In this document: positions 44,209 to 54,175 of the stretch, in pieces | Numbering within the stretch: position 1 is the stretch's first letter | How the letters are laid out: every line of letters begins with the position of its first letter | Assembly: GCA_964465145.1 (NCBI GenBank) | Contig: CAYXJR010000005.1 | Coordinates: forward strand, 1 to 64,000 | Length of the DNA: 64,000 nt | Direction of reading: 5' to 3' | DNA from: JAUVKA01 sp964465145 | Lineage (GTDB): Bacteria > Bacteroidota > Bacteroidia > Bacteroidales > UBA12481 | The notes under the pieces: model-generated | The model's input: only the letters and a program-made list of their open reading frames with translations | Databases searched by the model: none | Told to the model about the DNA's origin: nothing | Position numbers and translations under genes: made by a program

Positions 44209-45666
44209 ATGAAAAAATTGCAGCCCATCATCTTATTGTTTTTGTTGTTAGTAATAGGAAATAAGGCTATTAGCCAGGTTGAGTATAAAACCAAAGCTTA
44301 TGAGCCCACCTGGGAATCACTGATTCAGCATCCAGAAGCCGATTGGTTTAAGGATGCAAAATTTGGCATTTACTTCCATTGGGGAGTTTACAGCGTCCCT
44401 GCTCATGGGAGTGAATGGTATCCAAGAAATATGTACCGGGAGAATAGTGAGATTTTCGGCTGGCATAAGCAAAACTGGGGTGATCAAAAGGAGTTTGGGT
44501 ACAAGGATTTTATCCCGATGTTCAAAGCTGAGCACTTCAATGCAGATGAGTGGGTTGATCTTTTCGTGGAATCCGGAGCAAAATTTGTTGGGCCGGTTGC
44601 CGAGCACCACGATGGTTTTGCCATGTGGGACAGCAAACTGACAGACTGGGATGCCGCCGATATGGGACCAAAGCGGGATATTGTTGGGGAGTTGGCCGAG
44701 GCAGTCCGTAAAAGAGGATTGAAATTCATGACTTCCTTTCACCATGCATGGAACTGGAGGTATTACGAGTTTGCCTTTGATTATGATGCAGTCGATCCCA
44801 GGTATGCAGGATTGTACGGTACGCCTCATCATAAAAGTCAGCCCGAGTCGAAGGAGTTCCTGGAAGACTGGTTAGGCAAGCTGATAGAGGTCGTAGATAA
44901 GTACCAGCCTGATTATATGTGGTTTGATTTTGGATGGGGTGCTCAATCTTTTGAGCCTTACAAGAAGGCTTACCTGGCATATTACTATAATAAGGCGGCA
45001 GAGTGGGGGAAAGATGTGGTTGTTTCCTATAAAGATGATCACCTTCCCCTGGGAGCCGGTGTTCTTGACCTGGAAAGAGGACGCCTGGATCACCTAAGGA
45101 AAGATATATGGATAACCGATACCTCTATCGACAAGCGGTCCTGGTGCTATATCGAGGACCCTGATCTGAAATCCGTCAATACAATGGTCGATAACCTTAT
45201 CGACAGGGTGAGCAAGAACGGGAATACACTTTTGAATATTGCACCAAGGGCTGATGGAACTATTCCTGAGGCACAAAAAGAACGACTTCTTGGGATAGGT
45301 AAGTGGCTGAAGGTTAATGGAGAGGCTATATATGGAACTAGGTATTGGAAGGAGTATGGAGAAGGCCCTACTGAATTCAAGGGGGGAAGCTTCATTGATG
45401 GCAAGGGAATTGATTATACAGCTCAGGACATACGTTTTACCACTAAAGACAAATGCCTTTATGCTATTTGCCTTGACTGGCCCGGTGATTTTTTACTTAT
45501 TAAGTCGCTGGCTGATGTTGATGCCGATAAAGTAGTATCCGTAACCTTGCTTGGCCACAAAGGTGAGCTGGCATGGGAAATAACTAAAGAAGGGATGAAA
45601 GTCCATTTCCCGGTGGGTCCCCCCTGTGATCATGCATTTTCAGTGAGGATAGAGTATTGGGAGTAG
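44209..45666 (+). CDS. GH29 alpha-L-fucosidase (first copy)
   Basis: An exported retaining fucosidase of 485 residues: signal peptide 1-22, GIYFHWGVYSVPAHGSEWYP, EHHDGFAMWDS, and the nucleophile D240 in PDYMWFDFGWG. The C-terminal beta-sandwich is present (GKWLKVNGEAIYGTRYW). Normal length. It stands alone in front of a convergent NYN-domain gene. Likely cleaves terminal fucose from algal or plant glycans, in line with GH95 and GH106 relics and genes nearby. Confidence 0.92.
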   Translation: MKKLQPIILLFLLLVIGNKAISQVEYKTKAYEPTWESLIQHPEADWFKDAKFGIYFHWGVYSVPAHGSEWYPRNMYRENSEIFGWHKQNWGDQKEFGYKDFIPMFKAEHFNADEWVDLFVESGAKFVGPVAEHHDGFAMWDSKLTDWDAADMGPKRDIVGELAEAVRKRGLKFMTSFHHAWNWRYYEFAFDYDAVDPRYAGLYGTPHHKSQPESKEFLEDWLGKLIEVVDKYQPDYMWFDFGWGAQSFEPYKKAYLAYYYNKAAEWGKDVVVSYKDDHLPLGAGVLDLERGRLDHLRKDIWITDTSIDKRSWCYIEDPDLKSVNTMVDNLIDRVSKNGNTLLNIAPRADGTIPEAQKERLLGIGKWLKVNGEAIYGTRYWKEYGEGPTEFKGGSFIDGKGIDYTAQDIRFTTKDKCLYAICLDWPGDFLLIKSLADVDADKVVSVTLLGHKGELAWEITKEGMKVHFPVGPPCDHAFSVRIEYWE

Positions 45667-45825
45667 GGAGTTAGCACTTTTTGAATCTGTTGATTACCAC
45701 TATCAGAATGCCTCAAATAACAGATGGGAAGTTCAATATTTAATATTGTCCAAGAGAAACCGAAATTACAAATAGACAGAAATAATATTACAATTGACTA
45801 TTTTCATGTTATAATGCGATTAAAA

Positions 45826-45855
45826 GATGGCTAAAAGATTGGGCTATAAGCCATC
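45826..45855. terminator. Possible bidirectional terminator
   Basis: GATGGCT and AGCCATC form a 7-bp stem with a 16-base loop in the gap between the convergent GH29 and NYN genes; T/A tracts lie outside. Confidence 0.3.
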
Positions 45856-45875
45856 GCTGTCCTGCAGGGTGAGTA

Positions 45876-46631
45876 TTATTTTTTAACCTTTGGTTTATGC
45901 TCCTCTTTATTTTTTACATAAATTAATTTATACCTGCTTTTGGGGCTTTCCCGTTGCTCTATATCAAACTTTCCAATAGACTTAATCAAGGGAGTCAACT
46001 TTTGAAAACCGTAATTTCTTGGATCAAAATTCGGCTGTTTCTTTTGCAGCAAACCTCCAACATCTCCTAAAAATGCCCATCCATCGTCATCGGATAAGTC
46101 CATAATTGTTGTCTCAATTAGTTTAATTTCCCTGGATGTGATTTTATCAACCGTTTCCTTAGTCAGATCTTTGTCATTTTCAGATTCTATCTCTTTAGAT
46201 TGGTTTTTCAAAATTTCGATATAAATGAATTTGTCGCAGGCGACAATAAAGGGATTTGGTGTCTTTTTTTCTCCAATCCCAATTACTTGCATTCCAGCCT
46301 CTCTTAATCGAGTTGCCAATCTGGTAAAATCACTATCACTTGAAACTAAACAGAATCCATTAACCTTTTCCGAATAAAGGATATCCATAGCATCAATTAT
46401 CATTGCCGAATCTGTTGCATTCTTTCCCGTTGTATATCCATATTGCTGAATTGGAGTAATTGCGTTCTCCAGTAGCAGGTTTTTCCATTTTGATAAATTA
46501 GGTTTTGTCCAGTCACCATAAATCCTTTTGATCGTTGGATTTCCGTATTTGGCTATTTCTTCCATCATCTCTTTTACATATGCTGATGGAATATTATCTC
46601 CGTCAATTAGTACAGCTAGATTTAAATTCAT
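45876..46631 (-). CDS. NYN-domain (LabA/DUF88-like) protein with OST-HTH/LOTUS domain
   Basis: A predicted RNA-targeting nuclease of 251 residues. The PIN-like NYN domain (about 1-140) starts LAVLIDGDNIPSAYV and has GKNATDSAMIIDAMDILYSE and LVSSDSDFTRLATRLREAGM, giving acidic residues D10, D12, D72 and D98. The C-terminal about 75 residues (MDLSDDDGWAFLGDVGGLLQ, YGFQKLTPLIKSIGKFDI) form an OST-HTH (LOTUS) RNA-binding module. Such proteins are widespread in bacteria, possibly acting in RNA decay or defence. Confidence 0.82.
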   Translation of the reverse strand: MNLNLAVLIDGDNIPSAYVKEMMEEIAKYGNPTIKRIYGDWTKPNLSKWKNLLLENAITPIQQYGYTTGKNATDSAMIIDAMDILYSEKVNGFCLVSSDSDFTRLATRLREAGMQVIGIGEKKTPNPFIVACDKFIYIEILKNQSKEIESENDKDLTKETVDKITSREIKLIETTIMDLSDDDGWAFLGDVGGLLQKKQPNFDPRNYGFQKLTPLIKSIGKFDIEQRESPKSRYKLIYVKNKEEHKPKVKK

Positions 46632-46867
46632 CTTGTATTTTGTTTGATCCTTCTAAGATAGGAATTTCCTGACTCAAAAGGCTCCTTTGAGCTTATGATA
46701 CTGGAAATTTTCTCGCGGAAACAAGACTGTCAGATTCCAATTGACTGGTTAGATTTATTACCTTTGACAGCATTATTGGACACTGAAACCTCTAAACTGG
46801 GTAACTAGTAAGAGGCTTATATTATTTTATATGATTTTGAGAAATTTCGGGTTAAATTAATCGTAAA

Positions 46868-47521
46868 ATGTATCCTTTACCTTACTATTGTCCGGAGCCC
46901 GAAAACTTTGATGATCAGCACTCTGGGACTCTTTTTTGCAGAAAAGATAATTACTGTTCGAATCGCCTCAAAAAAGTATCGGTTTTTATAGTAACGATAT
47001 TTTTAGTATTGGCTTTGCCAAATTCTTCATCCTGTCAAACTATTAACACAACAGAGGCAATAGGTAATATCATGCAATTAGCAGTTCCAGCTGCTGGATA
47101 CCTTAGCACTTTTGTTTTTGATGACCCGGAAGGCAGGAATCAATTTTATGCCTCATTTTCAGCGAATTTGGTAATTACTTATGCCATGAAGAATCTTGTT
47201 AAAAAAACCAGGCCTAATGGACTCGGACACACCTCATTCCCATCGGGCCATACATCTGTTGCATTTCAGGGGGCCAGTTTTTTGTGGATTAGATATGGTT
47301 GGAAATTTGGACTTCCGGCCTCAATTGTAGCATGTTATGTCGGTTGGAGTCGGGTGGAAGGGGAAATAGACCGACACTACCCAATCGATGTTGCAGCTGG
47401 GGCAGCATTAGGTATATTATCCGTATTGCAATTGGTAAAACCTTTTCAGGAAAGAAAGCTTATACTAACGCCATTAGCCGCTAGTCAGATATACGGCCTT
47501 TCCATATCCTACCATTTTTAA
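46868..47521 (+). CDS. PAP2-family lipid phosphatase
   Basis: A membrane phosphatase, 217 residues. The three acid-phosphatase motifs are KKTRPNG (K/RP), FPSGHTS and SRVEGEIDRHYPIDV (SR...H...D). The usual spacing between SR and H is five residues; here it is seven. A hydrophobic N-terminal segment (about 37-55) precedes the domain and may be an uncleaved signal. Upstream of the minus-strand phospholipid genes, facing them. Likely substrate is an isoprenoid or phosphatidic-acid type lipid phosphate. Confidence 0.85.
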   Translation: MYPLPYYCPEPENFDDQHSGTLFCRKDNYCSNRLKKVSVFIVTIFLVLALPNSSSCQTINTTEAIGNIMQLAVPAAGYLSTFVFDDPEGRNQFYASFSANLVITYAMKNLVKKTRPNGLGHTSFPSGHTSVAFQGASFLWIRYGWKFGLPASIVACYVGWSRVEGEIDRHYPIDVAAGAALGILSVLQLVKPFQERKLILTPLAASQIYGLSISYHF

Positions 47522-47637
47522 GTCTAAGTTGGCTGAAAAGTTCAATTCAATTTATATTCGTGCATTAGTTTTATCTTTCGTTATTTCAGTAGCCATCTAT
47601 GGTACCTGTTTTTCAGGTGTTAACGAATTTGTCAATT

Positions 47638-49212
47638 TCAAGAAAGCAGATAATTTTTAGCCAGTTTGGTATAGTTTTCGATTTGATTCACTATCCAATC
47701 TTTATCATGCTTAAGTTCTTTTGCCATCATTTCGGCTACTATCGGAGCAACCTCAATACTTGCTTTAGCATCCAGCAATAGCAGTCGTGTTCGTCGCGCC
47801 AAAAAATCCTCAATGTTTCTGGCCATTTCATTACGAATGGCCCAAATTATCTCCCCTTGTCGAATGTCATATTCTGGATGTAAGCGTTTATTAAATTCAG
47901 GCCTTTCATTTAATAAATCTTTAATTTCATTGGCATCAGAACCATACTCACTTAAAGAGCCGTAGTTCTTTGAATTTTTATGATATCCATGTACTTGTAA
48001 GGTTTTTGTAATCGATTCACTTTCGGGTAAGTCACCTAAAAGAATAGCTTTCTCAATGACATCTTCTGCCATTTTTCTATAGGTTGTCCATTTTCCCCCG
48101 GAAATAGAAATGAGTCCGCTCCGTGAAATGGTGATGGTGTGATCCCGGGAAATAGATGCGGTATCTTCATCATTATTAGTGCTTTTAACCAAGGGTCGTA
48201 GGCCAACGAAAACACTCTTCACATCGCTTTTTTGCGGGTCTTTAGTTAAATATCGGGCAGCATGTTTTAACAAGAATTCTATTTCGTCTTCCTGAGGGAT
48301 GGGTTCTAAAGGATAATCCTTGACAAAAGTATCTGTTGTTCCCACCAGGGTTCGGTCGTGCCAGGGAACGGCAAACAAAACACGTCCATCGTCGGTATGG
48401 GGAACCATAATGGCAGTATTACCAGGCAGAAAAGATTTGTCAAGAACGAGGTGTACTCCCTGGCTGCCGGTCATGATGTCTTGCGCCTGCTCATCATCCA
48501 TTTTTCTCACTGAATCAGTAAAAACACCAGTAGCATTGATTACAACCTTTGCCTCAATCGAATATTTTTCACCCGTTTCTATATCTTCCGACAAAATTCC
48601 AGTCACTTCTTCACCTTCTTTCATAAGTGATACTGCTTTCATATAATTCAGCATTGTTGCCCCTTGTTCTTTGGCGGTTTGCACCAAATTAATCAACAAA
48701 CGGGCATCGTCAAACTGACCATCGTGGTAGATGACTCCCCCACGTAATCCTTCTGTTTCAATCGTTGGTATATACTCAATGGTTTCCTCCTTTGAAAGTA
48801 TTTTTGAGTGACCAAATCCTTCCTTACCGGCAAGCATGTCGTAAATTTTAAGTCCAATGCCATAGAAAGGCCCCTCCCACCAATCATAAACTGGAACAAC
48901 AAAAGGTAGATCGTGAACCAGATGAGGGGCATTTCGGCGCATAATTCCCCTTTCTTTTAAGGCCTCAAGTACTAATGATATATTTCCCTGTTGCAGATAC
49001 CGAACACCACCATGAGCTAATTTTGTACTGCGGCTTGATGTCGCTTTCCCAAAGTCAGATTGCTCAATTAAAACCACTTTATATCCACGCGATGCAGCTT
49101 CAACAGCTGTTCCAACACCTGTGGCGCCACCTCCAATAATGGCGATGTCCCATATCGTTGCCGGGGTTTTAATATCAGAAATCATTTTGTCTCTTTTCAT
49201 GCTCGTATTCAT
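47638..49212 (-). CDS. glpD: Aerobic-type glycerol-3-phosphate dehydrogenase (FAD)
   Basis: Oxidises glycerol-3-phosphate to dihydroxyacetone phosphate at the membrane. FAD-binding start IWDIAIIGGGATGVGTAVEA, then GKATSSRSTKLAHGGVRYLQ, and late ISGGKWTTYRKMAEDVIEKA are standard. The C-terminal DAO_C domain (ARRTRLLLLDAKASIEVAPI) is present. Length 524 is normal. Last in a run of GDPD, lipase-like and GlpD genes that would release and burn glycerol-3-phosphate from phospholipid headgroups. Confidence 0.93.
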   Translation of the reverse strand: MNTSMKRDKMISDIKTPATIWDIAIIGGGATGVGTAVEAASRGYKVVLIEQSDFGKATSSRSTKLAHGGVRYLQQGNISLVLEALKERGIMRRNAPHLVHDLPFVVPVYDWWEGPFYGIGLKIYDMLAGKEGFGHSKILSKEETIEYIPTIETEGLRGGVIYHDGQFDDARLLINLVQTAKEQGATMLNYMKAVSLMKEGEEVTGILSEDIETGEKYSIEAKVVINATGVFTDSVRKMDDEQAQDIMTGSQGVHLVLDKSFLPGNTAIMVPHTDDGRVLFAVPWHDRTLVGTTDTFVKDYPLEPIPQEDEIEFLLKHAARYLTKDPQKSDVKSVFVGLRPLVKSTNNDEDTASISRDHTITISRSGLISISGGKWTTYRKMAEDVIEKAILLGDLPESESITKTLQVHGYHKNSKNYGSLSEYGSDANEIKDLLNERPEFNKRLHPEYDIRQGEIIWAIRNEMARNIEDFLARRTRLLLLDAKASIEVAPIVAEMMAKELKHDKDWIVNQIENYTKLAKNYLLS

Positions 49213-49249
49213 TTAAGAATTGGTATTTGGGGCTTCAACTCAAGACTTC

Positions 49250-50239
49250 TCAATTTGATAATTCAGCTTTAATATGGTGAATAATTCTTTTGGTTTTACG
49301 AATGATTTTTTGTTTTAAGCTTAATTTTTCTGCCAAAATAAAATCATTTAGCACTTTTGCAAATTCCGGGGTTCTCAGGTATCCAAAGGATTTGTGTGGA
49401 TTCCGTTTACCATTTATCTCATAGTTATTTACCACTAAAAAGTCAATAGGTTTAATCCCCCGCTCATTTTCATGAAAATCGTCGGCTAGCTTATAATTGA
49501 AAGCCACATTATCCAGGATATCCGAAAAATTATACCAGTATTTTTTAACAGGTGGTGGGGTATTCATATGATTTTCACCGAGGAGTTTTTCTTTCTGCTC
49601 CGCTGCAATTTTACTAATTACCACCGGTAAACCCAGTGGAGAGCCAATTGTAACTAAATAGTTAATATTGATTTTTGGAGCATCGAAATTAAGAACTTCG
49701 AAGGCAATAATTGAGCCCATGGAGTGGCTGATAAGCATTATTTCGTAATATTTATATTTCTCCAATACTTGTAATAAACGTTGATTGATTAATTCTTTTG
49801 CTTTACAGACAGATGCATTTTCCAGATCGCAATTTTGTGTGTAATAAATATCCAGATCTTTGAAATACTTACTCAAAATAGCATCGGTTAATGAAGAATA
49901 ATTTAGACTAAGATCTTCATTTAGAAATATCTTATTAATCTGTTTTCCAATAAAATCAATAATCTTTTTTCTCGTACTATGGTTTTCTATTGGGAATTCT
50001 TTAGATGCTATAATATATGGCTCATTCAAAAAACAAGGACTGTCTTTGTCATTTTCCGAAGGGCTTAAAGGTTTGTTATGTAATATGTCTGCCCAGTAAA
50101 CTAATTCGAACTTAGGTAAAACGGAGTTGTAATTGTTGGCTTTTAAACCTTCCATCATCGCTAGTTTCCACCATTGTTCCAATAGATCTTTTGGTGGTTT
50201 ATTTCCTAATCCATGGATTCCTATAATAACATTCGCCAT
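49250..50239 (-). CDS. Alpha/beta-hydrolase (lipase/esterase-like) protein
   Basis: A 329-residue cytoplasmic protein beginning VIIGIHGLGNKPPKDLLEQW (oxyanion-loop HG) with the nucleophile elbow SHSMGS about residue 175 in MLISHSMGSIIAFEVLNF and a later YLVTIGSPLGLP. The middle is longer and more charged than in small esterases. No signal peptide. Between the GDPD gene (28 bp upstream) and GlpD (37 bp downstream), which suggests phospholipid or lysophospholipid hydrolysis. Confidence 0.7.
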   Translation of the reverse strand: MANVIIGIHGLGNKPPKDLLEQWWKLAMMEGLKANNYNSVLPKFELVYWADILHNKPLSPSENDKDSPCFLNEPYIIASKEFPIENHSTRKKIIDFIGKQINKIFLNEDLSLNYSSLTDAILSKYFKDLDIYYTQNCDLENASVCKAKELINQRLLQVLEKYKYYEIMLISHSMGSIIAFEVLNFDAPKININYLVTIGSPLGLPVVISKIAAEQKEKLLGENHMNTPPPVKKYWYNFSDILDNVAFNYKLADDFHENERGIKPIDFLVVNNYEINGKRNPHKSFGYLRTPEFAKVLNDFILAEKLSLKQKIIRKTKRIIHHIKAELSN

Positions 50240-50267
50240 ATTAATCGCAAAAATATTCTATTCAGAT

Positions 50268-51023
50268 TTATTTTAATTGTTGGGCCATCCAACTTGGACG
50301 ATCGCTTGTTATTCCATCTATTCCGCTTTCCATTAGTATTTTAGCTTGTTCAGGACTATTTACTGTCCATGAATAGATTAGCAATCCGGATCTTTTAAAT
50401 TTTTCAATAAAATTCTTATTCAGAATTTTTCCTGCCCAAACATTAACTCCTTCTAATTTAAGCTTTTTTACTTTATTAATTATTCGTTTTTTATTGATCC
50501 AGATCATCCAATGGGGCCAGGAATAATCCAGCTCAAGTAACCAAAGCATTTTATATTCAGACATCATTTGTTTGGCCGTGGCTAAGGTGTGCACATTAAA
50601 AGCGATAAGCTCAATTTGCGAATTTTTTAGCTTAGATTGATCTAATTCAATTTTTAGTTTATCAAGAATTCGCTGGTCATTTTTTATTTCAATAATAAGC
50701 TTACCATCAATGGGAACTGTCTGTAAAACTTCCTTGAGGGTAGGGATGCGCTCATTTTGCCACTTTATATTTTTATGAGATCCAAAATCAAGATTTCTCA
50801 GCTCCTGAAGTGATGAATTTTTAATAATTTTCTTCACTCCTGATATTCTGAGTGTGTCGTAATCATGAATCACAACAACTTCCGAGTCTAATGTTAATTG
50901 AATGTCAATTTCAACCGATTTTGCTCCTCTTTCCCAGGCAAGATTAATTGAAGCCAATGTGTTTTCCGGAGCATCGAATGACTCCCCTCTATGGGCTATG
51001 ATGATTTCATCTAATTTACCCAT
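50268..51023 (-). CDS. Glycerophosphodiester phosphodiesterase
   Basis: Releases glycerol-3-phosphate from glycerophosphodiesters. GDPD-fold start IIAHRGESFDAPENTLASIN, with the catalytic His pair (H11, VIHDYDTL His) and metal Glu in VEIDIQLTLD. The end TVNSPEQAKILMESGIDGIT is typical. 251 residues, no signal peptide, so it is a cytoplasmic UgpQ-like type. 12 bp downstream of GH106 and 28 bp upstream of the lipase-like gene. Confidence 0.9.
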   Translation of the reverse strand: MGKLDEIIIAHRGESFDAPENTLASINLAWERGAKSVEIDIQLTLDSEVVVIHDYDTLRISGVKKIIKNSSLQELRNLDFGSHKNIKWQNERIPTLKEVLQTVPIDGKLIIEIKNDQRILDKLKIELDQSKLKNSQIELIAFNVHTLATAKQMMSEYKMLWLLELDYSWPHWMIWINKKRIINKVKKLKLEGVNVWAGKILNKNFIEKFKRSGLLIYSWTVNSPEQAKILMESGIDGITSDRPSWMAQQLK

Positions 51024-51035
51024 AATTCCTTAGAC

Positions 51036-53942
51036 TTATTCTGTCTTAGCCGATAATATGACAACAGGTCCTATCAAGCCGGATTCCTGCAATTCCCAAT
51101 CATGGCGAACTTTTACATTCGTGTGGAGAAGTTTTTCGCTTTCCGGTTTTTCACGATCTCCAATCAAACGGTTATGCCAATTATTCACAACTGTAATTTT
51201 CAAGTTGTTTTCTCCAGATCTCAAGGTTTTGCTAATGTTCACGCGAAATGGTTTGGTCCAAACAATACCAAGATCTTTTCCATTAAGCTGAACAGCCGCA
51301 ATCCCGATATCACCAACTTCATTTAGCTCAAGCCAATAAGTCTTTTCTTTATCTACTTTAGAAAATTCGAATACCTTATTGTAAGCCGCTTCACCGGAAT
51401 AATACTTAATGCCCTCAACAGGGGATTGTGTCCAGTCTATGAGTTCCTCAATTTCAACGGATCCCGGACCACCCCAATCAGGATCGAATTCTGCCTGCCA
51501 TGGCCCCCGGAGCTCCTGAACCAGTTGCATTGCAGGGTAGTTAGACTTTCCTTTTCCTTGCTGCCTAACTGGTATTGGGTCATTAAAAACAACAAAACCG
51601 GAGCCATAGGGATCAAATTGGAGGGGAACCCTTATTCTGTTCCCGTTTTGAGTAAAAGCCAGGGCTTTTTTAGTCTTACCCGTTATAGGATCCCATAACT
51701 CAGGTTGCTTCCCTGAAACACGGAAAACAGCTTCAATGGTTTGTTGCTCTTTGGATTGATTACTAACAAAATATACATCAGCGCCATCAATGGTATAATG
51801 GATATAGTCTATATTGGGTGACTTTTGAAAACCGACTAACTCAAAGTCTTGTGATACTCCATCACTTTGCAAAAATTCATGGGCACTTTGGCCCCAGACC
51901 AGGCGGCCTGGACCAATCTTTTTTTGACCACTTCCTGAGGTAACATCTCCCCATATCTGGTCAGAAAGTTGGTTGAATTTATTTTGTGCCTCCATTCCAC
52001 CAACCAGACTTACCAGTCGTTCAGGTTTTGGCCCTAAAACAGTAGCACCCTGTTGAAGCAGTTTCTCAACCTTTTCAATAGCAGCCAATGATAGAACCTT
52101 GTGGTCTGGCAGAACAAGTATACGATATTGTATTCCACCAGGAACAACGATCTTACCGTCAGCAACTTCCAACTGGAGTAGTACCTCTTCATTTGTAACA
52201 TCATAATCATAGCCGGGAAGTGCTCCGGCGGGATCTGATTCTTTTAGTGTGGCTATATTGGGTACATGATCCCCGTAATAATAGAGTACGTCAGCAACAA
52301 ATTTTCCTTTTTGTGCCACCCATTGAATGCGTTTCATATAATCAAAAAATGCATCTGAGTATTCCCACCAGCTAACTTGTGGGTTCATATGAGTGCCGGC
52401 AAAATATTCCTGACCGGGGATTCCCATTTCCTTTGGGGAGCTGGTAAAAGTGTGGATAAAGATCATATTTAGACCTGCACAGAATTCATGATCCATACTG
52501 GGTTTTTGGTCTCTCCATAAAATATCGCTCCAAACGGGTTTGCGTATTGAGGTAAAGGCTTCGGCGCCAACGATTCGCTTACCATAAATATGAGCTGCTG
52601 AGGAAGCCTGTTTAACGAAGAATCTATTCTCAGGATTAGGGCGATGTGGGCAGGGAACCCAAAACTCACTCATAACAATATCGCTATGAGAATAGTTTGT
52701 AATACCATCAACCGGAGCTGCGTGAGGACCAGCCGATTCAGGTTGAATTCCCATATTGTATTGAACGGCTTTTTCGGCAAAGACTTTATAATGATTGTCT
52801 GAAACACAGGCGGCAATTGTTTTCCTTAAATCGGCTAAAAAGGAATTACTCACCTCACGATTATCAATAATTTTACCTGCAATGATCGGTAAGTATTGAA
52901 TCAGGTCATACCCCCGGTATTTTTTGAAATCTTCAGCAAAGCCCTCACTCCAATTCATTCCCCCACATTCCCAGCTATCTGTTTCAAGATGCGTCAATAC
53001 GGTACCGGCCATGGGTCCTGCGGCTTTAAGAAGTGGATCTACCACCTCATTCCAATAACGGTCAAAAGCCTCTGTTTTAAGATAGTCGAGTACGTGTCCC
53101 TTCCAATTATCACTAGATGTGGCAACATGACCTGTTGTGGGTGTGTAACCAAAACGCAGAATGGTCCAATTCCCTGACGGTGCATCCCATTTAAGAATTC
53201 CATCAGGGCTCATTTTGTCCGAGATGTCTATTATATCTCCCAGCTTTGTGTCTTCTTCTCTCTCTACAGCCGGATTATCATTAAGCAAAAACCGGCAATC
53301 AGGTGCTGAACCACCCAGCTCGCGAGCCCCGGTTTTTGCAGTCAGATTATTGATTGGTTGATGTTCTTTTCCAGTATTAGGAAAGGCCAACACACATATG
53401 TCTTTGTAGTAATCGAAATTATGATTGGGTATAGGCAAACCCAGTTCGATATTGGCAGATCCTTTAATCTCTACTTCAGACCAGGTGATCTGTTTGGCTG
53501 CATCATCCAGCGTCACCGTTGGCCCACCCAGATTCCATCCACTTTGTATAGACAAACCCAATTTTAGATCCAGACGCTTGGCTTCATCCAGGGCATGCAG
53601 GAAAAGTTCGGTCCATTCCGGACCGGAAAACATAGGGCCGTTAGGTACAGGGCCATCCGGGCCCCAGGACGGTTCAGTCCCTGCATCAAAGATCATGGCA
53701 CCACTGAACCCCTTGTCATGCATAGCTTCCAGATCCTTGGTGATGGACTCTTTTGTAACATTGCTATTCAGCCACCACCACCAGCAGCGAATTCCTGCTT
53801 CACGGGGCGGGTTTTGAAATCCCTTTTCCAGGATTTTTACACTTGCTACATCTGAATCTTTATCCTGGTTCTTATTGGTACAGGACGAAACCATTAACAA
53901 TGGGATCAAAAAGAATGCAATCAGGATTAATCTATTTGGCAT
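51036..53942 (-). CDS. GH106 alpha-L-rhamnosidase (lipoprotein)
   Basis: A large exported rhamnosidase of the GH106 type (about 968 residues). The start is placed at ATG 53942, giving the lipobox LMVSSC. The family start is clear: PREAGIRCWWWWLNSNVTKE, GFSGAMIFDAG, LKLGLSIQSGWNLGGP, then LTHLETDSWECGGMNWSEGF and GAEAFTSIRKPVWSDILWRD. C-terminal beta domains include KTYWLELNEVGDIGIAAVQL. Likely removes rhamnose from ulvan, pectin or rhamnogalacturonan. It heads the strand that continues into GDPD, lipase-like and glpD. Confidence 0.88.
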   Translation of the reverse strand: MPNRLILIAFFLIPLLMVSSCTNKNQDKDSDVASVKILEKGFQNPPREAGIRCWWWWLNSNVTKESITKDLEAMHDKGFSGAMIFDAGTEPSWGPDGPVPNGPMFSGPEWTELFLHALDEAKRLDLKLGLSIQSGWNLGGPTVTLDDAAKQITWSEVEIKGSANIELGLPIPNHNFDYYKDICVLAFPNTGKEHQPINNLTAKTGARELGGSAPDCRFLLNDNPAVEREEDTKLGDIIDISDKMSPDGILKWDAPSGNWTILRFGYTPTTGHVATSSDNWKGHVLDYLKTEAFDRYWNEVVDPLLKAAGPMAGTVLTHLETDSWECGGMNWSEGFAEDFKKYRGYDLIQYLPIIAGKIIDNREVSNSFLADLRKTIAACVSDNHYKVFAEKAVQYNMGIQPESAGPHAAPVDGITNYSHSDIVMSEFWVPCPHRPNPENRFFVKQASSAAHIYGKRIVGAEAFTSIRKPVWSDILWRDQKPSMDHEFCAGLNMIFIHTFTSSPKEMGIPGQEYFAGTHMNPQVSWWEYSDAFFDYMKRIQWVAQKGKFVADVLYYYGDHVPNIATLKESDPAGALPGYDYDVTNEEVLLQLEVADGKIVVPGGIQYRILVLPDHKVLSLAAIEKVEKLLQQGATVLGPKPERLVSLVGGMEAQNKFNQLSDQIWGDVTSGSGQKKIGPGRLVWGQSAHEFLQSDGVSQDFELVGFQKSPNIDYIHYTIDGADVYFVSNQSKEQQTIEAVFRVSGKQPELWDPITGKTKKALAFTQNGNRIRVPLQFDPYGSGFVVFNDPIPVRQQGKGKSNYPAMQLVQELRGPWQAEFDPDWGGPGSVEIEELIDWTQSPVEGIKYYSGEAAYNKVFEFSKVDKEKTYWLELNEVGDIGIAAVQLNGKDLGIVWTKPFRVNISKTLRSGENNLKITVVNNWHNRLIGDREKPESEKLLHTNVKVRHDWELQESGLIGPVVILSAKTE

Positions 53943-53963
53943 AGGATCAATTTTTATAAACAA

Positions 53964-54175
53964 TGCTAAATTTCGGATTTTTTATGCAGGATTTTATCTT
54001 TACTTGTCCAATAATTAAAATCAGAGGATTTCTTATCAAAAAGCCTTTATGTATCCTATTCTTTATCGGATATCTGGTATTGATGATTTTTAATGGCCGC
54101 CTTTGGATAAAATTTGGTTAGTGAACGGGCCATTCCTGGAAATATCACTAAATTGAGTGTCAAAAATTCCAGGTT
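53964..54175. other. Divergent intergenic region between GH106 and GH29
   Basis: AT-rich, presumably holding promoters for both genes. I could not find a convincing TTTG/TAnnTTTG pair on either strand. Confidence 0.35.
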
